Assembly: GCA_021738535.1 (NCBI GenBank)
Contig: JAIPBU010000001.1
Span: 1 to 64,000 of the forward strand
DNA length: 64,000 bases
Direction: 5' to 3'
Origin: Bacteroidales bacterium
GTDB taxonomy: Bacteria; Bacteroidota; Bacteroidia; Bacteroidales; VadinHA17
Part shown: positions 14,514-24,079 of the stretch, piece after piece
How positions within the stretch are numbered: position 1 is the stretch's first letter
How the letters are laid out: every line of letters starts with the position of its first letter
Program-made: the position numbers and the translations under genes
The notes under the pieces: model-generated
What the model saw: the letters and a program-made list of their open reading frames with translations, nothing else
The model's database searches: none
What the model was told of the DNA's origin: nothing

Positions 14514-16841
14514 TCAAACCACCACTCCTTCCATCAGTTTCTCAAGTTCACCGGCCATTGCAATAAATTCTGCAGCCGACATATCCTTTACATAAACCAG
14601 TCCGTGGGTGGCTCTCAGTATAGGCAGATCGCTGTCATAAAAGAATGCCTTTCCAGTCAGCAACTGCACCTGTTTCAGTTGCTCAACCCATATACGCCTT
14701 GCAAGGTGGCTGAACTTACCGTCATACTCATAGCTGGGGAAGGAGGCATGCACCTGGCTCCCGTAACACTGCTCAAACGAACTTTCCAGGACTGCCATTG
14801 AATTAAGCGAAACGGGTATGATTGAATTCACCTCGGAAGGATGGAAACGGTACCAAACATTCCTGTAGCCAAGTACACGAATACCCGATATATCTTTCTT
14901 TTTGCCCCATTCTTTAACAGCATAAGCAATTGTCTGAAGCACCTTGTAATGTGTATCAGGACCGCTGCCTTCAGGATCAAGGGCAAGGCTGATTATGCCG
15001 GGATCTATTTTCTCCAGCTGCTCAAGAACGGGCTTAACATCCCTGTCGCGTTCAGGCTGTTCCGTGAAAATATCTCCCTTATAAAAGCCCAGTCTCAGGT
15101 GATGAATATTTCTGATGGGTACACCGAAATGGGCCCATACCAGCTCTTCCTCAAACTCCCGTATCATTCCTTTAAGAGCCTGCACCCGGGGAGGGCTTTT
15201 ACTACCCGTATATGAACTGCGCAGGGTACGAAGCAAACCGTTTATTACTTCTATCATCTGCAGCTTATCCTTAAGCTCCCATATCTTAACCAGTGCCCTT
15301 ACTGTCCTGTGGCAGATTCCCCGCCGCATAGCCATGACGTTTCGCTGTGCTGTAGCATTAAGGTAATGATAAATATCCTTGTACCATTTTATTTTATACC
15401 CCCCCTCAAAGAAATCAGGATAATAGATCATCTGTATCTCACCCCGGTTGACCAGTTTAAGAGTATCCAGCAATATATTTTCCATAAAACTGTCAGTTAC
15501 CGCAGTAAACCCGGATGTCAGGACCGAAAAATGGACATCATTGGTGGCTGACCGTACCTGGCGTATGCAGCGTGGCAGAATACCCAGCATGATATCATCA
15601 TGGTGAGGACCGGTATGATAAATCACCTTATTCCGGTCTTTCTCCATTCCCTTATCTATCTTTTGCTCAATGGAATCAACAACCTTATCAACGGTATCAT
15701 CATCCAGTTCAGGGATACGTGAGCAATACCTGTCATTTTTCAGATCATCCAGGCTCAGGTTCCGCGAATACTTATCCAGCTTCAGACACAGGTCGAACAC
15801 GGCTCTTTCGGTTTTCTCGTGAGTCCATTCACCTTCACTGTAATATTTATCCATGCTGTCAGTAAGACGCGATGCAGCACCACGTGTAAGGTAGAATGCC
15901 GATTTTTCAAGACGCTGCAGGGCTGTTGCCGGGTATAGTGTATTCATATCGTTTTCCAGGGCATCCTTAATTATACCGGCCTTTGCTTCCCCTGCTGCAA
16001 AAATGATAGCGACTGTATCAGGATTGTATGTTATTGTTTCAAGACCAATGGTGATCACCAGCCTGTTCCTGGATACTTCTATACCGCCAAGGTCGCCTGC
16101 AGATACCGCCTGCGTCTCAAAGTTTGTCCCCGTGAGCCTTGTTGTTGAGTACAGGTCGGATCCCCTGGTATTGAAAGCAATGTGGCCGTCAGGACCAATA
16201 CCACCCAGGAAAAAGCCTATGCCTCCCTTGTCGCGAATCTTCTTTTCATATCCCGAGCACCAGTCATCTATCATGAAAATTGCTTTTTGCTGAAGCTCCT
16301 CCCGGGATGATCCTGCTTCCCTGAAACGAAGGCTAAGGTCAATGTTCAGGTCAGGAAATACTTCCCTGTAATGCATATCCTCCGGCAGGGGTACCGTGAC
16401 TGAATTCATTGTCAGGCAATTTTCCTTTGAAAGGCCCAGTTGCTCTATGTAAAAGTTATTTACATAGTTAAAAAAACTATTGTGCTGCACCGGGTTAATA
16501 GGATAAAACTCATCCATCTGCACAAACTGAAGTCCGCGGGTGTCAGGCCTGGAAATACCATCCAGGCCGTAACGCGAAAGAATATCCCCTGCCTTTTTGC
16601 TGTTCCAGTTATCAAGCAGGTAACGTGTGTACTTGATAAAATATTCCGGCGTCTTGCCCGTAGGCAGGCTTATCACCCCTTCGGGATTTTCTGAAACCCA
16701 TTCGAGAAACCTCAGTGCAGTGAATAGTCCCAGCCTGGGAAAATTATCCACAACAATATAAGGAGTATTGGTTGTAAAAGGATAACTGCCTGACTGTTCA
16801 TAGAATATCTGTTCAACCCTGGATTCAAATTTTCCTGTCAT
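14514..16841 (-). CDS. nagB: NagB-LmbE fusion (glucosamine-6-phosphate deaminase-like)
   Basis: A 775-residue two-domain protein. Residues ~20-330 are a NagB/6-phosphogluconolactonase-type isomerase (SLPTGKTPEYF near 58; FFLGGIGPDGHIAFN near 210, the catalytic region). Residues ~400-700 are a PIG-L/LmbE-like deacetylase domain (YHTGPHHDDIMLGILPRC), with PHHDD in place of the usual AHPDD metal site. Bacteroidota NagB homologues often carry this fusion; this one is about 100 residues longer than those I know. It could join amino-sugar deacetylation to deamination in cell-wall or glycan recycling. Cytosolic, apparently transcribed alone. Confidence 0.8.
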   Translation of the reverse strand: MTGKFESRVEQIFYEQSGSYPFTTNTPYIVVDNFPRLGLFTALRFLEWVSENPEGVISLPTGKTPEYFIKYTRYLLDNWNSKKAGDILSRYGLDGISRPDTRGLQFVQMDEFYPINPVQHNSFFNYVNNFYIEQLGLSKENCLTMNSVTVPLPEDMHYREVFPDLNIDLSLRFREAGSSREELQQKAIFMIDDWCSGYEKKIRDKGGIGFFLGGIGPDGHIAFNTRGSDLYSTTRLTGTNFETQAVSAGDLGGIEVSRNRLVITIGLETITYNPDTVAIIFAAGEAKAGIIKDALENDMNTLYPATALQRLEKSAFYLTRGAASRLTDSMDKYYSEGEWTHEKTERAVFDLCLKLDKYSRNLSLDDLKNDRYCSRIPELDDDTVDKVVDSIEQKIDKGMEKDRNKVIYHTGPHHDDIMLGILPRCIRQVRSATNDVHFSVLTSGFTAVTDSFMENILLDTLKLVNRGEIQMIYYPDFFEGGYKIKWYKDIYHYLNATAQRNVMAMRRGICHRTVRALVKIWELKDKLQMIEVINGLLRTLRSSYTGSKSPPRVQALKGMIREFEEELVWAHFGVPIRNIHHLRLGFYKGDIFTEQPERDRDVKPVLEQLEKIDPGIISLALDPEGSGPDTHYKVLQTIAYAVKEWGKKKDISGIRVLGYRNVWYRFHPSEVNSIIPVSLNSMAVLESSFEQCYGSQVHASFPSYEYDGKFSHLARRIWVEQLKQVQLLTGKAFFYDSDLPILRATHGLVYVKDMSAAEFIAMAGELEKLMEGVVV

Positions 16842-17051
16842 AAAGCCAATTTATTATTGATAGTTGGATATCGGTACTGTCTTTTTGAATTATCTGCTCA
16901 ATTAAAATGAAAGATAGAATATATATAAGAAAAGTAAAAAAATGATTGATGATTTTGAGATTATCAGCCGGGGTAAATTAAACATTGATCCCGGGTTATG
17001 ATTTTTATTAAAAAAGTCGTATTTTTTATATGACTTAAAATTAGTAAGGCA

Positions 17052-17612
17052 ATGAACTCCCGCTATCTGAAAATATTGATTATCCTGCTCCTTCTTTTTT
17101 ATTTTTACGGGTGTGCTTCCATTGCCCGTAAAATTGACGAAAGACGGGAGATAAGGGAAAAAAGGATAGCAAAAGGCTACGAAAACATGAAAAAGCTTGC
17201 TCATTCGGGTCTGTATGAGTTTAAGGCCGACCGTGCATATTCAAGTAATTACTCATCAATGGATATCACCGGCAGCTACTATTATCTTATTATAAATTAT
17301 TATGACGTGGAAGCCTTTCTTCCCTATTATGGCACCAGGTATATGGCTGATCCGCACAATACAGGGGGCATAAGGATTAACGGCAAGCTGGAGAAACTCA
17401 TGATTGAGGAGAGTGACAGCAGGCACCGTGTACGGGTAAAGTTCTCAGTGAGCAGCAACTCGGAAACTTTCCTGATTAACCTTGATATAGGCCCCTCAGG
17501 CGAAGCCATGCTTACAATTTCATCTTCAAAAAGAAGTAGCATAACCTACATGGGAACCGTTTCCGAAACGGAAACAGAAACAGAAGAGGAAGAAGAAAAA
17601 GAACAGAAATAA
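17052..17612 (+). CDS. DUF4251 lipoprotein
   Basis: A 186-residue lipoprotein (lipobox YFYGC, Cys near 21). Residues ~50-165 match DUF4251, a Bacteroidota-only family: the landmark VEAFLPYYGTRYMADPHNTG is present. A run of Glu and Thr (ETETETEEEEEKEQK) ends the protein. Upstream, GTCGTAT..ATATGAC inverted bases precede the start. The function of the family is unknown; the fold may bind a ligand at the outer face. Confidence 0.75.
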   Translation: MNSRYLKILIILLLLFYFYGCASIARKIDERREIREKRIAKGYENMKKLAHSGLYEFKADRAYSSNYSSMDITGSYYYLIINYYDVEAFLPYYGTRYMADPHNTGGIRINGKLEKLMIEESDSRHRVRVKFSVSSNSETFLINLDIGPSGEAMLTISSSKRSSITYMGTVSETETETEEEEEKEQK

Positions 17613-17771
17613 GCCTTTACCCCCTCCTCATCCCTGTAACATAATCGTAATAAAATGTTAACGAAAAATAACCTTATTCTTTGCAACAATTCATCAATTT
17701 TGGCGTCTCTAAGGTGAATGAAGATAAAAAATGATGAAATGTTAACCGGAACCACTAATAAAAGAACAATA

Positions 17772-18257
17772 ATGAAAAGCATTTTTGCAACAACTTCCAT
17801 ACTGGTGATAAGCGTATTTACGGCTTCAGCTATGACATATGTTACCCGGGGCAATACTAACAGCAGCCTGGGAACATACACTATTGAAAAGGCTGACATG
17901 CTGGAAATGATACAGGGGAAAGCTCTCAGAACTTATACTGTTAAATATGAGAATACTGAAGATTCTTTGCTGATTGTTGTTGATGACAGCAGGGAAGAAC
18001 TTAACTTCCTTGTTATTTCAGACAATCTTATGATCGAGTATAATTGCGGGAACAACCTGTTCGGAGCCAATATAGTGGGTGATTATTTTGAGAATGAAGG
18101 ATATTTTACACAACGTGAAAACCTTGACAGGAAGCAATATTTTCATCAAAAGCTGATTACTCAGAATCCAAAATCAGAAACAGAATATATCAGTCTTATA
18201 TCAGTATATTTTCCAAAATTAATAATGAATACAAAGAAGCTATACGTCAACAAATAG
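17772..18257 (+). CDS. secreted protein of unknown function
   Basis: A 161-residue protein from the ATG at 17772 (MKSIFATTSILVISVFTASA is a signal peptide); the frame can be read from 17718 but the extra residues are polar. The mature part is beta-rich with alternating hydrophobics (TYTVKYENTEDSLLIVVDDS, LNFLVISDNLMIEYNCG). I recognise no family. It is followed by a strong terminator and preceded by 160 bases from the DUF4251 gene. Confidence 0.6.
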   Translation: MKSIFATTSILVISVFTASAMTYVTRGNTNSSLGTYTIEKADMLEMIQGKALRTYTVKYENTEDSLLIVVDDSREELNFLVISDNLMIEYNCGNNLFGANIVGDYFENEGYFTQRENLDRKQYFHQKLITQNPKSETEYISLISVYFPKLIMNTKKLYVNK

Positions 18258-18289
18258 CAGTCTTAGATTAATATCAGGTTTTAGGTTTG

Positions 18290-18330
18290 AAAACAGGTTT
18301 ATCCGCCAGGGTAAGCCTGTTTTTGTTTTA
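18290..18330 (+). terminator. rho-independent terminator
   Basis: AAAACAGGTTTA at 18290-18301 pairs with TAAGCCTGTTTT at 18312-18323 (12 bp with one G-U), and more T-rich sequence follows. It lies 33 bases after the stop of the gene at 17772-18257. Confidence 0.75.
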
Positions 18331-18401
18331 TACAACATAGCACTAAAAGTGTTATTGTTACATTATTTAGCTTACATTTACTATACTTTTAAAAAAAATA
18401 T

Positions 18402-20774
18402 ATGGTTTACTTTAAAATAATAACTTCTGCTATGAAAAACATATTAAGGGCAGGTGTAATACTTGCAATTATATTTTCTTACGGTCATACACTGAAAGGC
18501 CAGACCAAAGAACCTGTTCTCTCAGGAGAAGACAGGGTAAAGATGTTCAGCAAACACAGCCAGATGAAGAAAGAATCATCCTATTCCGATCTTCACTGGC
18601 AGTATATTGGCCCTACCAACATCAGCGGCCGGTGCACTGATGTTGAGGCTGTTACCCCGAGGGGCGATTCGTATACCATATGGATAGGTTCAGCCACCGG
18701 AGGCGTATGGAAATCAACAAACGAGGGCAGTACTTTTGAACCTGTCTTTGATAATATGCCTGCTTCATCTATAGGTGATATTGCTATTGATCCGGATAAT
18801 CCGGACCTTGTGTGGGTAGGCACCGGCGAGGCAAATATCTTCAGGAGTTCAAATGCCGGTTGTGGTGTTTTCAAAACCACCGACGGAGGAAAAACATGGC
18901 AGGATATGGGCCTGAATAACACGATGACCATTGGCCGCATAAGAATAGACCCTAAAAACACTGACATTGTTTATGTAGCAGCTACTGGTCATGAATGGAC
19001 AGCCAACAGTGAGAGGGGTTTGTTCAAAACAACCGACGGCGGCAAAACATGGGAAAAGATTCTGCATATAGATGATATGACCGGTGTGTTTGACCTGGTC
19101 CTTGATCCCCGGAGGCCAAAAACAGTATATTGTACAACATGGGAAAGGATGCGTTTGAAGTGGAATGATCCCCGCACTTTTGAAACAACAAAGAACTGTG
19201 CAATATGGAAGTCAACCAACGGCGGCAGAACATGGGAAAAGATCATTAACGGACTGCCTGCACCTCAGCATCTTGGACGTATAGGTATTGATATATCAGC
19301 CACTGATACTGACATACTCTATGCCCTGGTTGATAATTATGAAGTTGCTTACCCTGCAAAAGAGGGAGATCTTGATTCATACGGGAGGCAGAAAAAAGAT
19401 ATTATAAAAGGAGCCACAGTCTACAAAACACTTAACGGCGGCAAAAGCTGGAAACAGGTAAGCGGTATGAGCCAGGAGATGAAAAGATACATGGAGAGGC
19501 ATTCATCAACCTATGGATGGGTTTTTGGCCAGATAAGGGTTGACCCTACAGATGAGAATACCGTGTACATAATGGGCATTCCTTTAAGCCAGAGCGAAGA
19601 CGGCGGAAAAACTTTTAAACGCTTACGTGGTCCCCACTCTGATCATCATGGATTGTGGATTGATCCCAACAATGGTAACTACCTTCTTAATGTCCAGGAC
19701 GGAGGACTTACTATTTCATACGATAAGGGCAAGACATGGAAATATCCCATTGAGGAACTTCCCCTGGCCCAGTTCTATAATATTGAATACGACATGAATA
19801 AACCCTTCAGGGTATACGGTTCAATACAGGACCATCACAGCTTCTTCTCCGAAGTTGATCTCAGTCGTGGCCGCGATAATGTACGACCAACTGAATGGCT
19901 ACGTATTCTGGGTGCTGAAGGCAGTTCACATGCAGTGAATAAAGATGACAACAATACTGTTTATGCCAGTGCTTTCTACGGTAAGTTGGGAAGGGCTGAA
20001 ATAGACAAATTTCCCGCGGAGCAGGAAAGAATACTGCCAACCAGGTACCCCGGGGAAGAGACGCTGAGGGGACAATGGGTTGCCCCCACATTACTCTCAC
20101 CACATAACCAGGATATAGTATACCACTGTATGCAATACGTAATGATGTCCCGCGACAGGGGAGATACATGGGAATATATCAGCCCTGACCTTACTTATAA
20201 TGACCCTGACAAATTGGGCGATATATCATACCAGACAATATCAGCTTTTGATGAGTCACCCCTGAAATTCGGTCTCCTCTATGCAGGAACTGATGACGGA
20301 AGGCTGTGGAGAACAAAGGACGGCGGTAAAAACTGGAGCGAGATAAGAAGTGAGCCCGTACCGGAAAGGTGGGTGTCACGCATTACCGCATCACGTTATA
20401 ACCTTGGTACGGTATACATGACACAAACAGGCAGGCGCGATGACGATTTCCAGGTTTATGTCTGGAAATCAACAGACTTCGGCGACACATGGACCGATAT
20501 CTCAGGTAATATCCCGGTAGGTCCCGTTAATGTCATAAGAGAAGACCCTGTAAATGAAAATATTCTTTATGTTGGAACAGATGCAGGTGTATATGTTAGC
20601 AAGGACGGTGGCACCAACTATGAAGTACTTGGTGACCTGCCATATGCATATGTGCATGATCTTCAAATACATCCAAGGGATAACATGATAATTATTGCCA
20701 CCCACGGACGAGGCATGTGGGTGCTTGATGCCAATGATATCAATAATAAGAACGAGAGAAGGAGGAGATGGTGA
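18402..20774 (+). CDS. BNR/Asp-box repeat propeller protein (sortilin-like)
   Basis: A 790-residue secreted protein; the real start may be the ATG at 18432, which begins the signal peptide (MKNILRAGVILAIIFSYGHT). At least ten Asp-box motifs are seen (TTDGGKTW twice, STNGGRTW, LNGGKSW, EDGGKTF, YDKGKTW, RDRGDTW, KDGGKNW, DFGDTW), giving one or two large propellers as in VPS10/sortilin-like and glycosidase-like proteins. No sialidase-type catalytic set can be read with confidence, so enzymatic activity is unproven. There is no T9SS sorting domain. It ends in NERRRRW and is followed at once by a terminator. Confidence 0.75.
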   Translation: MVYFKIITSAMKNILRAGVILAIIFSYGHTLKGQTKEPVLSGEDRVKMFSKHSQMKKESSYSDLHWQYIGPTNISGRCTDVEAVTPRGDSYTIWIGSATGGVWKSTNEGSTFEPVFDNMPASSIGDIAIDPDNPDLVWVGTGEANIFRSSNAGCGVFKTTDGGKTWQDMGLNNTMTIGRIRIDPKNTDIVYVAATGHEWTANSERGLFKTTDGGKTWEKILHIDDMTGVFDLVLDPRRPKTVYCTTWERMRLKWNDPRTFETTKNCAIWKSTNGGRTWEKIINGLPAPQHLGRIGIDISATDTDILYALVDNYEVAYPAKEGDLDSYGRQKKDIIKGATVYKTLNGGKSWKQVSGMSQEMKRYMERHSSTYGWVFGQIRVDPTDENTVYIMGIPLSQSEDGGKTFKRLRGPHSDHHGLWIDPNNGNYLLNVQDGGLTISYDKGKTWKYPIEELPLAQFYNIEYDMNKPFRVYGSIQDHHSFFSEVDLSRGRDNVRPTEWLRILGAEGSSHAVNKDDNNTVYASAFYGKLGRAEIDKFPAEQERILPTRYPGEETLRGQWVAPTLLSPHNQDIVYHCMQYVMMSRDRGDTWEYISPDLTYNDPDKLGDISYQTISAFDESPLKFGLLYAGTDDGRLWRTKDGGKNWSEIRSEPVPERWVSRITASRYNLGTVYMTQTGRRDDDFQVYVWKSTDFGDTWTDISGNIPVGPVNVIREDPVNENILYVGTDAGVYVSKDGGTNYEVLGDLPYAYVHDLQIHPRDNMIIIATHGRGMWVLDANDINNKNERRRRW

Positions 20775-20800
20775 TCTCAAAGTTTTTTGAGAATTTTTTT
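20775..20800 (+). terminator. rho-independent terminator inside the facing gene
   Basis: TCTCAAA (20775-20781), loop GTTT, TTTGAGA (20786-20792), then ATTTTTTT. It ends the plus-strand propeller gene immediately after its stop and overlaps the last codons of the minus-strand Nudix gene. Confidence 0.8.
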
Positions 20801-21739
20801 GCCACGTGATTTTATGCCGGCGGAGCCGTTTTCCATAACCTGTAAAATGGTTGAATGTAACTCGTTGCGCAGGTCGGGGTAGATAAGACTCAGCCTGAAA
20901 AGGTTTTCCATTGCGTAAACCCTGATAGCAACAGCAGTATTAACATCCCTCAGCCATGAAAAACAGCTTTCGGCCAGGATACCGTGGCAGGTTTCACCTA
21001 ATCTTTCATGGTCATAGTCAGAAAGAATTTTCAAAAAGGAGCGTATAACAGATTCATTTTTCAGTATGCTTAGTTTTTGGACGAAAAGGGGATAATACTT
21101 TTCAGAGAAGCCGGGGAATTTTTCCTCGGCTTTTGTTATGGTGTATGATGCCCTGAAAGCGAGTGTTGTGTCATCTGACAACGAAAAGCCTGCAAGAGCC
21201 TTCAGCAGTGATGGATTACTGATACAGCCATCAGCCAGTATATCACAGGCTCCTATACCACCCTTATCAGAAAGCATATCTTTTACTTCTTGTTTCTCCT
21301 TATCACTCATTTCTTCAACCCTGTCGGCCATCCCCGGCTTATCTTCTCCGGGAGTATGTCGCACGGTATAAGCTGCAGCAACAATCTTGTCCGCACCACA
21401 GAGGTCAACAGCCTGGAGTTCAGACAAGCTCAGCCATTTATAGTCTGCATGCTCATGAAGGACCGGCTCATCGCTAAGGGTATCGCAAACAAGAGGGTGG
21501 AGCCTTATCTTCTTAAAACCATAATCATACTCGACAGGCTGCAGGCTGTCCACTATTACTATGTCCATTGAGAGCTCCTCGTCTATTTCCCTGGCAACAG
21601 CATCGCCGGCTGATTCACCCTTCCTTATTTTACCACCGGGAAACTCCCATTGCAGCGGATGATCAGTTTCTTCATCCCGCTGGACCACCAGCACCAGTTC
21701 ATCATCATTCCTTATAAGAGCACAGGCTACATCCAACAT
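20777..21739 (-). CDS. Nudix hydrolase with C-terminal HEAT-like domain
   Basis: A 320-residue protein from the ATG at 21739, one base after the upstream stop; an ATG at 21766 would overlap the upstream gene. Residues 1-125 are a MutT-type Nudix domain: FPGGKIRKGES then AVAREIDEELSMDI gives the GX5EX7REUXEE box. After an acidic linker, residues ~165-320 are helical repeats resembling HEAT/ARM (for example AFRASYTITKAEEKFPGFSE, AIRVYAMENLFRLSLIYPDL). Nudix enzymes of this type clean oxidised nucleotides. The HEAT-like extension may bind a partner. Co-transcribed with the nuclease-like gene upstream. Confidence 0.72.
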   Translation of the reverse strand: MLDVACALIRNDDELVLVVQRDEETDHPLQWEFPGGKIRKGESAGDAVAREIDEELSMDIVIVDSLQPVEYDYGFKKIRLHPLVCDTLSDEPVLHEHADYKWLSLSELQAVDLCGADKIVAAAYTVRHTPGEDKPGMADRVEEMSDKEKQEVKDMLSDKGGIGACDILADGCISNPSLLKALAGFSLSDDTTLAFRASYTITKAEEKFPGFSEKYYPLFVQKLSILKNESVIRSFLKILSDYDHERLGETCHGILAESCFSWLRDVNTAVAIRVYAMENLFRLSLIYPDLRNELHSTILQVMENGSAGIKSRGKKILKKL

Positions 21740-21740
21740 A

Positions 21741-22205
21741 TCATTCGGTATTTGCCAGTTTATCATAGGCAGGTATTTCAGGCAGGAAAGACCATGTTCC
21801 TTTATCCGGATCGGTAGAACAGGCATAGTGTTTGATACCGTTGGTAACAACAATATAGCGCAGCCTGAACTTAAGGTTATACTCCACTATCTGGTCAAAC
21901 ACCGAAGCATTAATCTTCACATCCGGGGCCTTGCATTCAACAATCAGCAAGGGCTCTCCCCTCCTGTTATATACCAGTATATCAGCCCTCCTTGAGAGTT
22001 TGTTAAACCTGAACATAAGCTCAATACCCAGCAAACCCGCCGGGTATGACCTGTCTTCCACAAGGTAATGCACAAAATGCTGCCTGACCCATTCCTCGGG
22101 TGTCAGTACAACGTACTTCTTACGTATATCATCGAATATCAAGGCCTTACCATTATCACCCGATTTAAACTTCAACGAATATGCCGGCAGATTCAGTTCT
22201 TTCAC
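21741..22205 (-). CDS. HsdR N-terminal-like PD-(D/E)XK protein
   Basis: A 154-residue protein matching the type I restriction enzyme R-protein N-terminal domain (HSDR_N_2). The nuclease core is visible: ADILVYNRRGE then LLIVECKAP gives the D...ExK set, and FDQIVEYNLKFR follows. No helicase part or methylase lies nearby, so it is a stand-alone domain, common next to housekeeping genes in Bacteroidota. Divergent from amn; the 61-base gap holds the promoter of amn. Confidence 0.75.
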   Translation of the reverse strand: MKELNLPAYSLKFKSGDNGKALIFDDIRKKYVVLTPEEWVRQHFVHYLVEDRSYPAGLLGIELMFRFNKLSRRADILVYNRRGEPLLIVECKAPDVKINASVFDQIVEYNLKFRLRYIVVTNGIKHYACSTDPDKGTWSFLPEIPAYDKLANTE

Positions 22206-22215
22206 CTGAGTTTTG

Positions 22216-22223
22216 TATTTTTG
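22216..22223 (+). promoter_or_regulatory. -7 promoter box for amn-holA
   Basis: TATTTTTG fits TAnnTTTG, 44 bases before the ATG of the AMP nucleosidase gene. No TTG at the standard distance. Confidence 0.4.
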
Positions 22224-22266
22224 ATTTCAATTAGCTAACAGCTAACAAATATATTCAGATAATCCC

Positions 22267-23037
22267 ATGAAGACAAAATCAGAGATCGTAGATAACTGGT
22301 TGCCCCGCTATACAGGCAAGAAGATAGATGAATTCGGAAAATATATATTGCTGACCAACTTCCAGAATTATGTCCAGGTATTTGCTGATATCCATAATGT
22401 AGAGGTTGATGGTCTTGGCAGGAATATGCCCAGTGCCACAGCTGAAGACATGACAATTATTAACTTTGGCATGGGCAGCCCCAATGCGGCCACCATAACT
22501 GACCTGTTATCAGCCGTTAAACCGAAAGCTCTCCTCTTCCTGGGTAAATGTGGCGGACTGAAGAAAAAGAACAAGCTGGGCGATTTGATAGTGCCCATAG
22601 CAGCAATACGCAGCGATGGAACATCAAACGACTACCTGCCCATAGAAGTACCAGCACTTCCTTCCTTCAAGCTGCAGATAGCGCTTGCCAATGTTATAAC
22701 CCGCTATTCGCTTGAATACTGGACAGGCACAGTGTATACAACCAACAGGCGTGTATGGGAATATGACGACAGGTTTAAGAGGTACCTGCGCAAGACAAGG
22801 GCAATGGCCATTGACATGGAGTCGGCCACCATTTTCACTGTTGGCTTCACAAACGAAATACCCACAGGTGCACTCTTACTGGTATCTGACCAGCCCATGA
22901 TATCAGCAGGTATCAAGACTGAGGACAGCGACAGGAAGATAAGCGACACATTTACAGAGAATCACCTGAGGATAGGAATAGATACACTCAGGGAGATTAA
23001 GGAAAATGCAATTTCGGTCAAACACCTGAGGTTTTAA
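22267..23037 (+). CDS. amn: AMP nucleosidase
   Basis: A 256-residue enzyme of the short Bacteroidota AMP nucleosidase type, which splits AMP into adenine and ribose 5-phosphate. It carries the phosphorylase-superfamily blocks: NFGMGSPNAATITDLL, LFLGKCGGLKKKNKLGD and the purine/ribose site AIDMESATIFTVGF near 190. Cytosolic. Its stop directly abuts the ATG of holA, so the two are co-transcribed; this pairing has no obvious biochemical reason and may simply be operon packing. Confidence 0.85.
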   Translation: MKTKSEIVDNWLPRYTGKKIDEFGKYILLTNFQNYVQVFADIHNVEVDGLGRNMPSATAEDMTIINFGMGSPNAATITDLLSAVKPKALLFLGKCGGLKKKNKLGDLIVPIAAIRSDGTSNDYLPIEVPALPSFKLQIALANVITRYSLEYWTGTVYTTNRRVWEYDDRFKRYLRKTRAMAIDMESATIFTVGFTNEIPTGALLLVSDQPMISAGIKTEDSDRKISDTFTENHLRIGIDTLREIKENAISVKHLRF

Positions 23038-24051
23038 ATGAAAGAGAATTATAAGAGGATAATATCAGACCTGGAGAAGAAAATATACAAAAATGTGTAT
23101 TTTCTCCATGGTGATGAGCCCTACTACATAGATCTCATAACATCATATATTGAGAAGAATGTACTTTCAGAAGAGGAAAGGTCATTTAACCAGGTTGTTC
23201 TCTATGGTGAAGAAACCGACATGGAGACAATCATTAACACAGCCCGCCGCTTCCCGATGATGTCAAACCTGCAGGTTGTAATTGTCAAGGAAGCCCATTA
23301 CCTGAAAGACCTGGATCGTTTAACTTCCTACCTGGAGCACCCTCTCGTCAGCACCCTGCTTGTAATAAGTTATAAATACAAGAAGCTTGACAAACGGCGC
23401 AGCCTCTACAAGGAACTGAGTAAAAACAAGAATGTTGAAGTCTATTTATCGGAGAAGTTAAGAGACTACCAGGTACCTGACTGGATTGACAGCTACCTGA
23501 GGGAGCACAATATCAGGGCCGACAGGAACGTCAGCCACATACTAACCGAGTTCCTGGGTGCTGATCTTTCGCGAATAGTCAATGAACTGGACAAGCTCCT
23601 TATTGGTCTGCCCGGTGGTGAGCACCATATTACGGCCGCTGATATTGAGGAACGCATAGGCATCAGCAAGGATTTCAATAATTTTGAATTGCAGAATGCC
23701 ATCAGCAGGAAAGACCTGCTCAAGGCCAACCTTATTATCAATCACTTTGGCCATAACCCCAAAGACAACCCCATCCCGGTTACTATTGCAACCGTTTTCG
23801 CCTTTTTCAGAAGGCTGCTGATCTATCATTACCTCAGGGATAAATCAAGAAACAATGTTGCCTCCATCCTCAGGATCAACCCGTATTTTGTCAGCGATTA
23901 CGAGATGGCATCCCGTCACTATGATCCAAAGAAGACGATCAGGGTGATAAGTCTTATCCGTACTTTTGACATGAAATCAAAAGGGACAGGCGATATTTCA
24001 AGCTCAGAAGGTGATCTGCTCAAGGAATTAATTTTCAAGATCATGCATTAA
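23038..24051 (+). CDS. holA: DNA polymerase III delta subunit
   Basis: A 337-residue clamp-loader subunit. YFLHGDEPYYIDLITSYIEK near residue 20 is the HolA N-terminal P-loop-like region. The central part (LSEKLRDYQVPDWIDSYLRE) and helical C-terminal region (FLGADLSRIVNELDKLLIGL, AFFRRLLIYHYLRDK) fit the family. Delta opens the beta clamp during loading. It immediately follows amn. Confidence 0.88.
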   Translation: MKENYKRIISDLEKKIYKNVYFLHGDEPYYIDLITSYIEKNVLSEEERSFNQVVLYGEETDMETIINTARRFPMMSNLQVVIVKEAHYLKDLDRLTSYLEHPLVSTLLVISYKYKKLDKRRSLYKELSKNKNVEVYLSEKLRDYQVPDWIDSYLREHNIRADRNVSHILTEFLGADLSRIVNELDKLLIGLPGGEHHITAADIEERIGISKDFNNFELQNAISRKDLLKANLIINHFGHNPKDNPIPVTIATVFAFFRRLLIYHYLRDKSRNNVASILRINPYFVSDYEMASRHYDPKKTIRVISLIRTFDMKSKGTGDISSSEGDLLKELIFKIMH

Positions 24052-24079
24052 GGGAATCCTTATTATCGAAGGGATGAAC

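Noticed and set aside
21741-22205. Type I restriction-modification system
   Set aside because: Only the HsdR N-terminal domain is present; no HsdM, HsdS or helicase part nearby.
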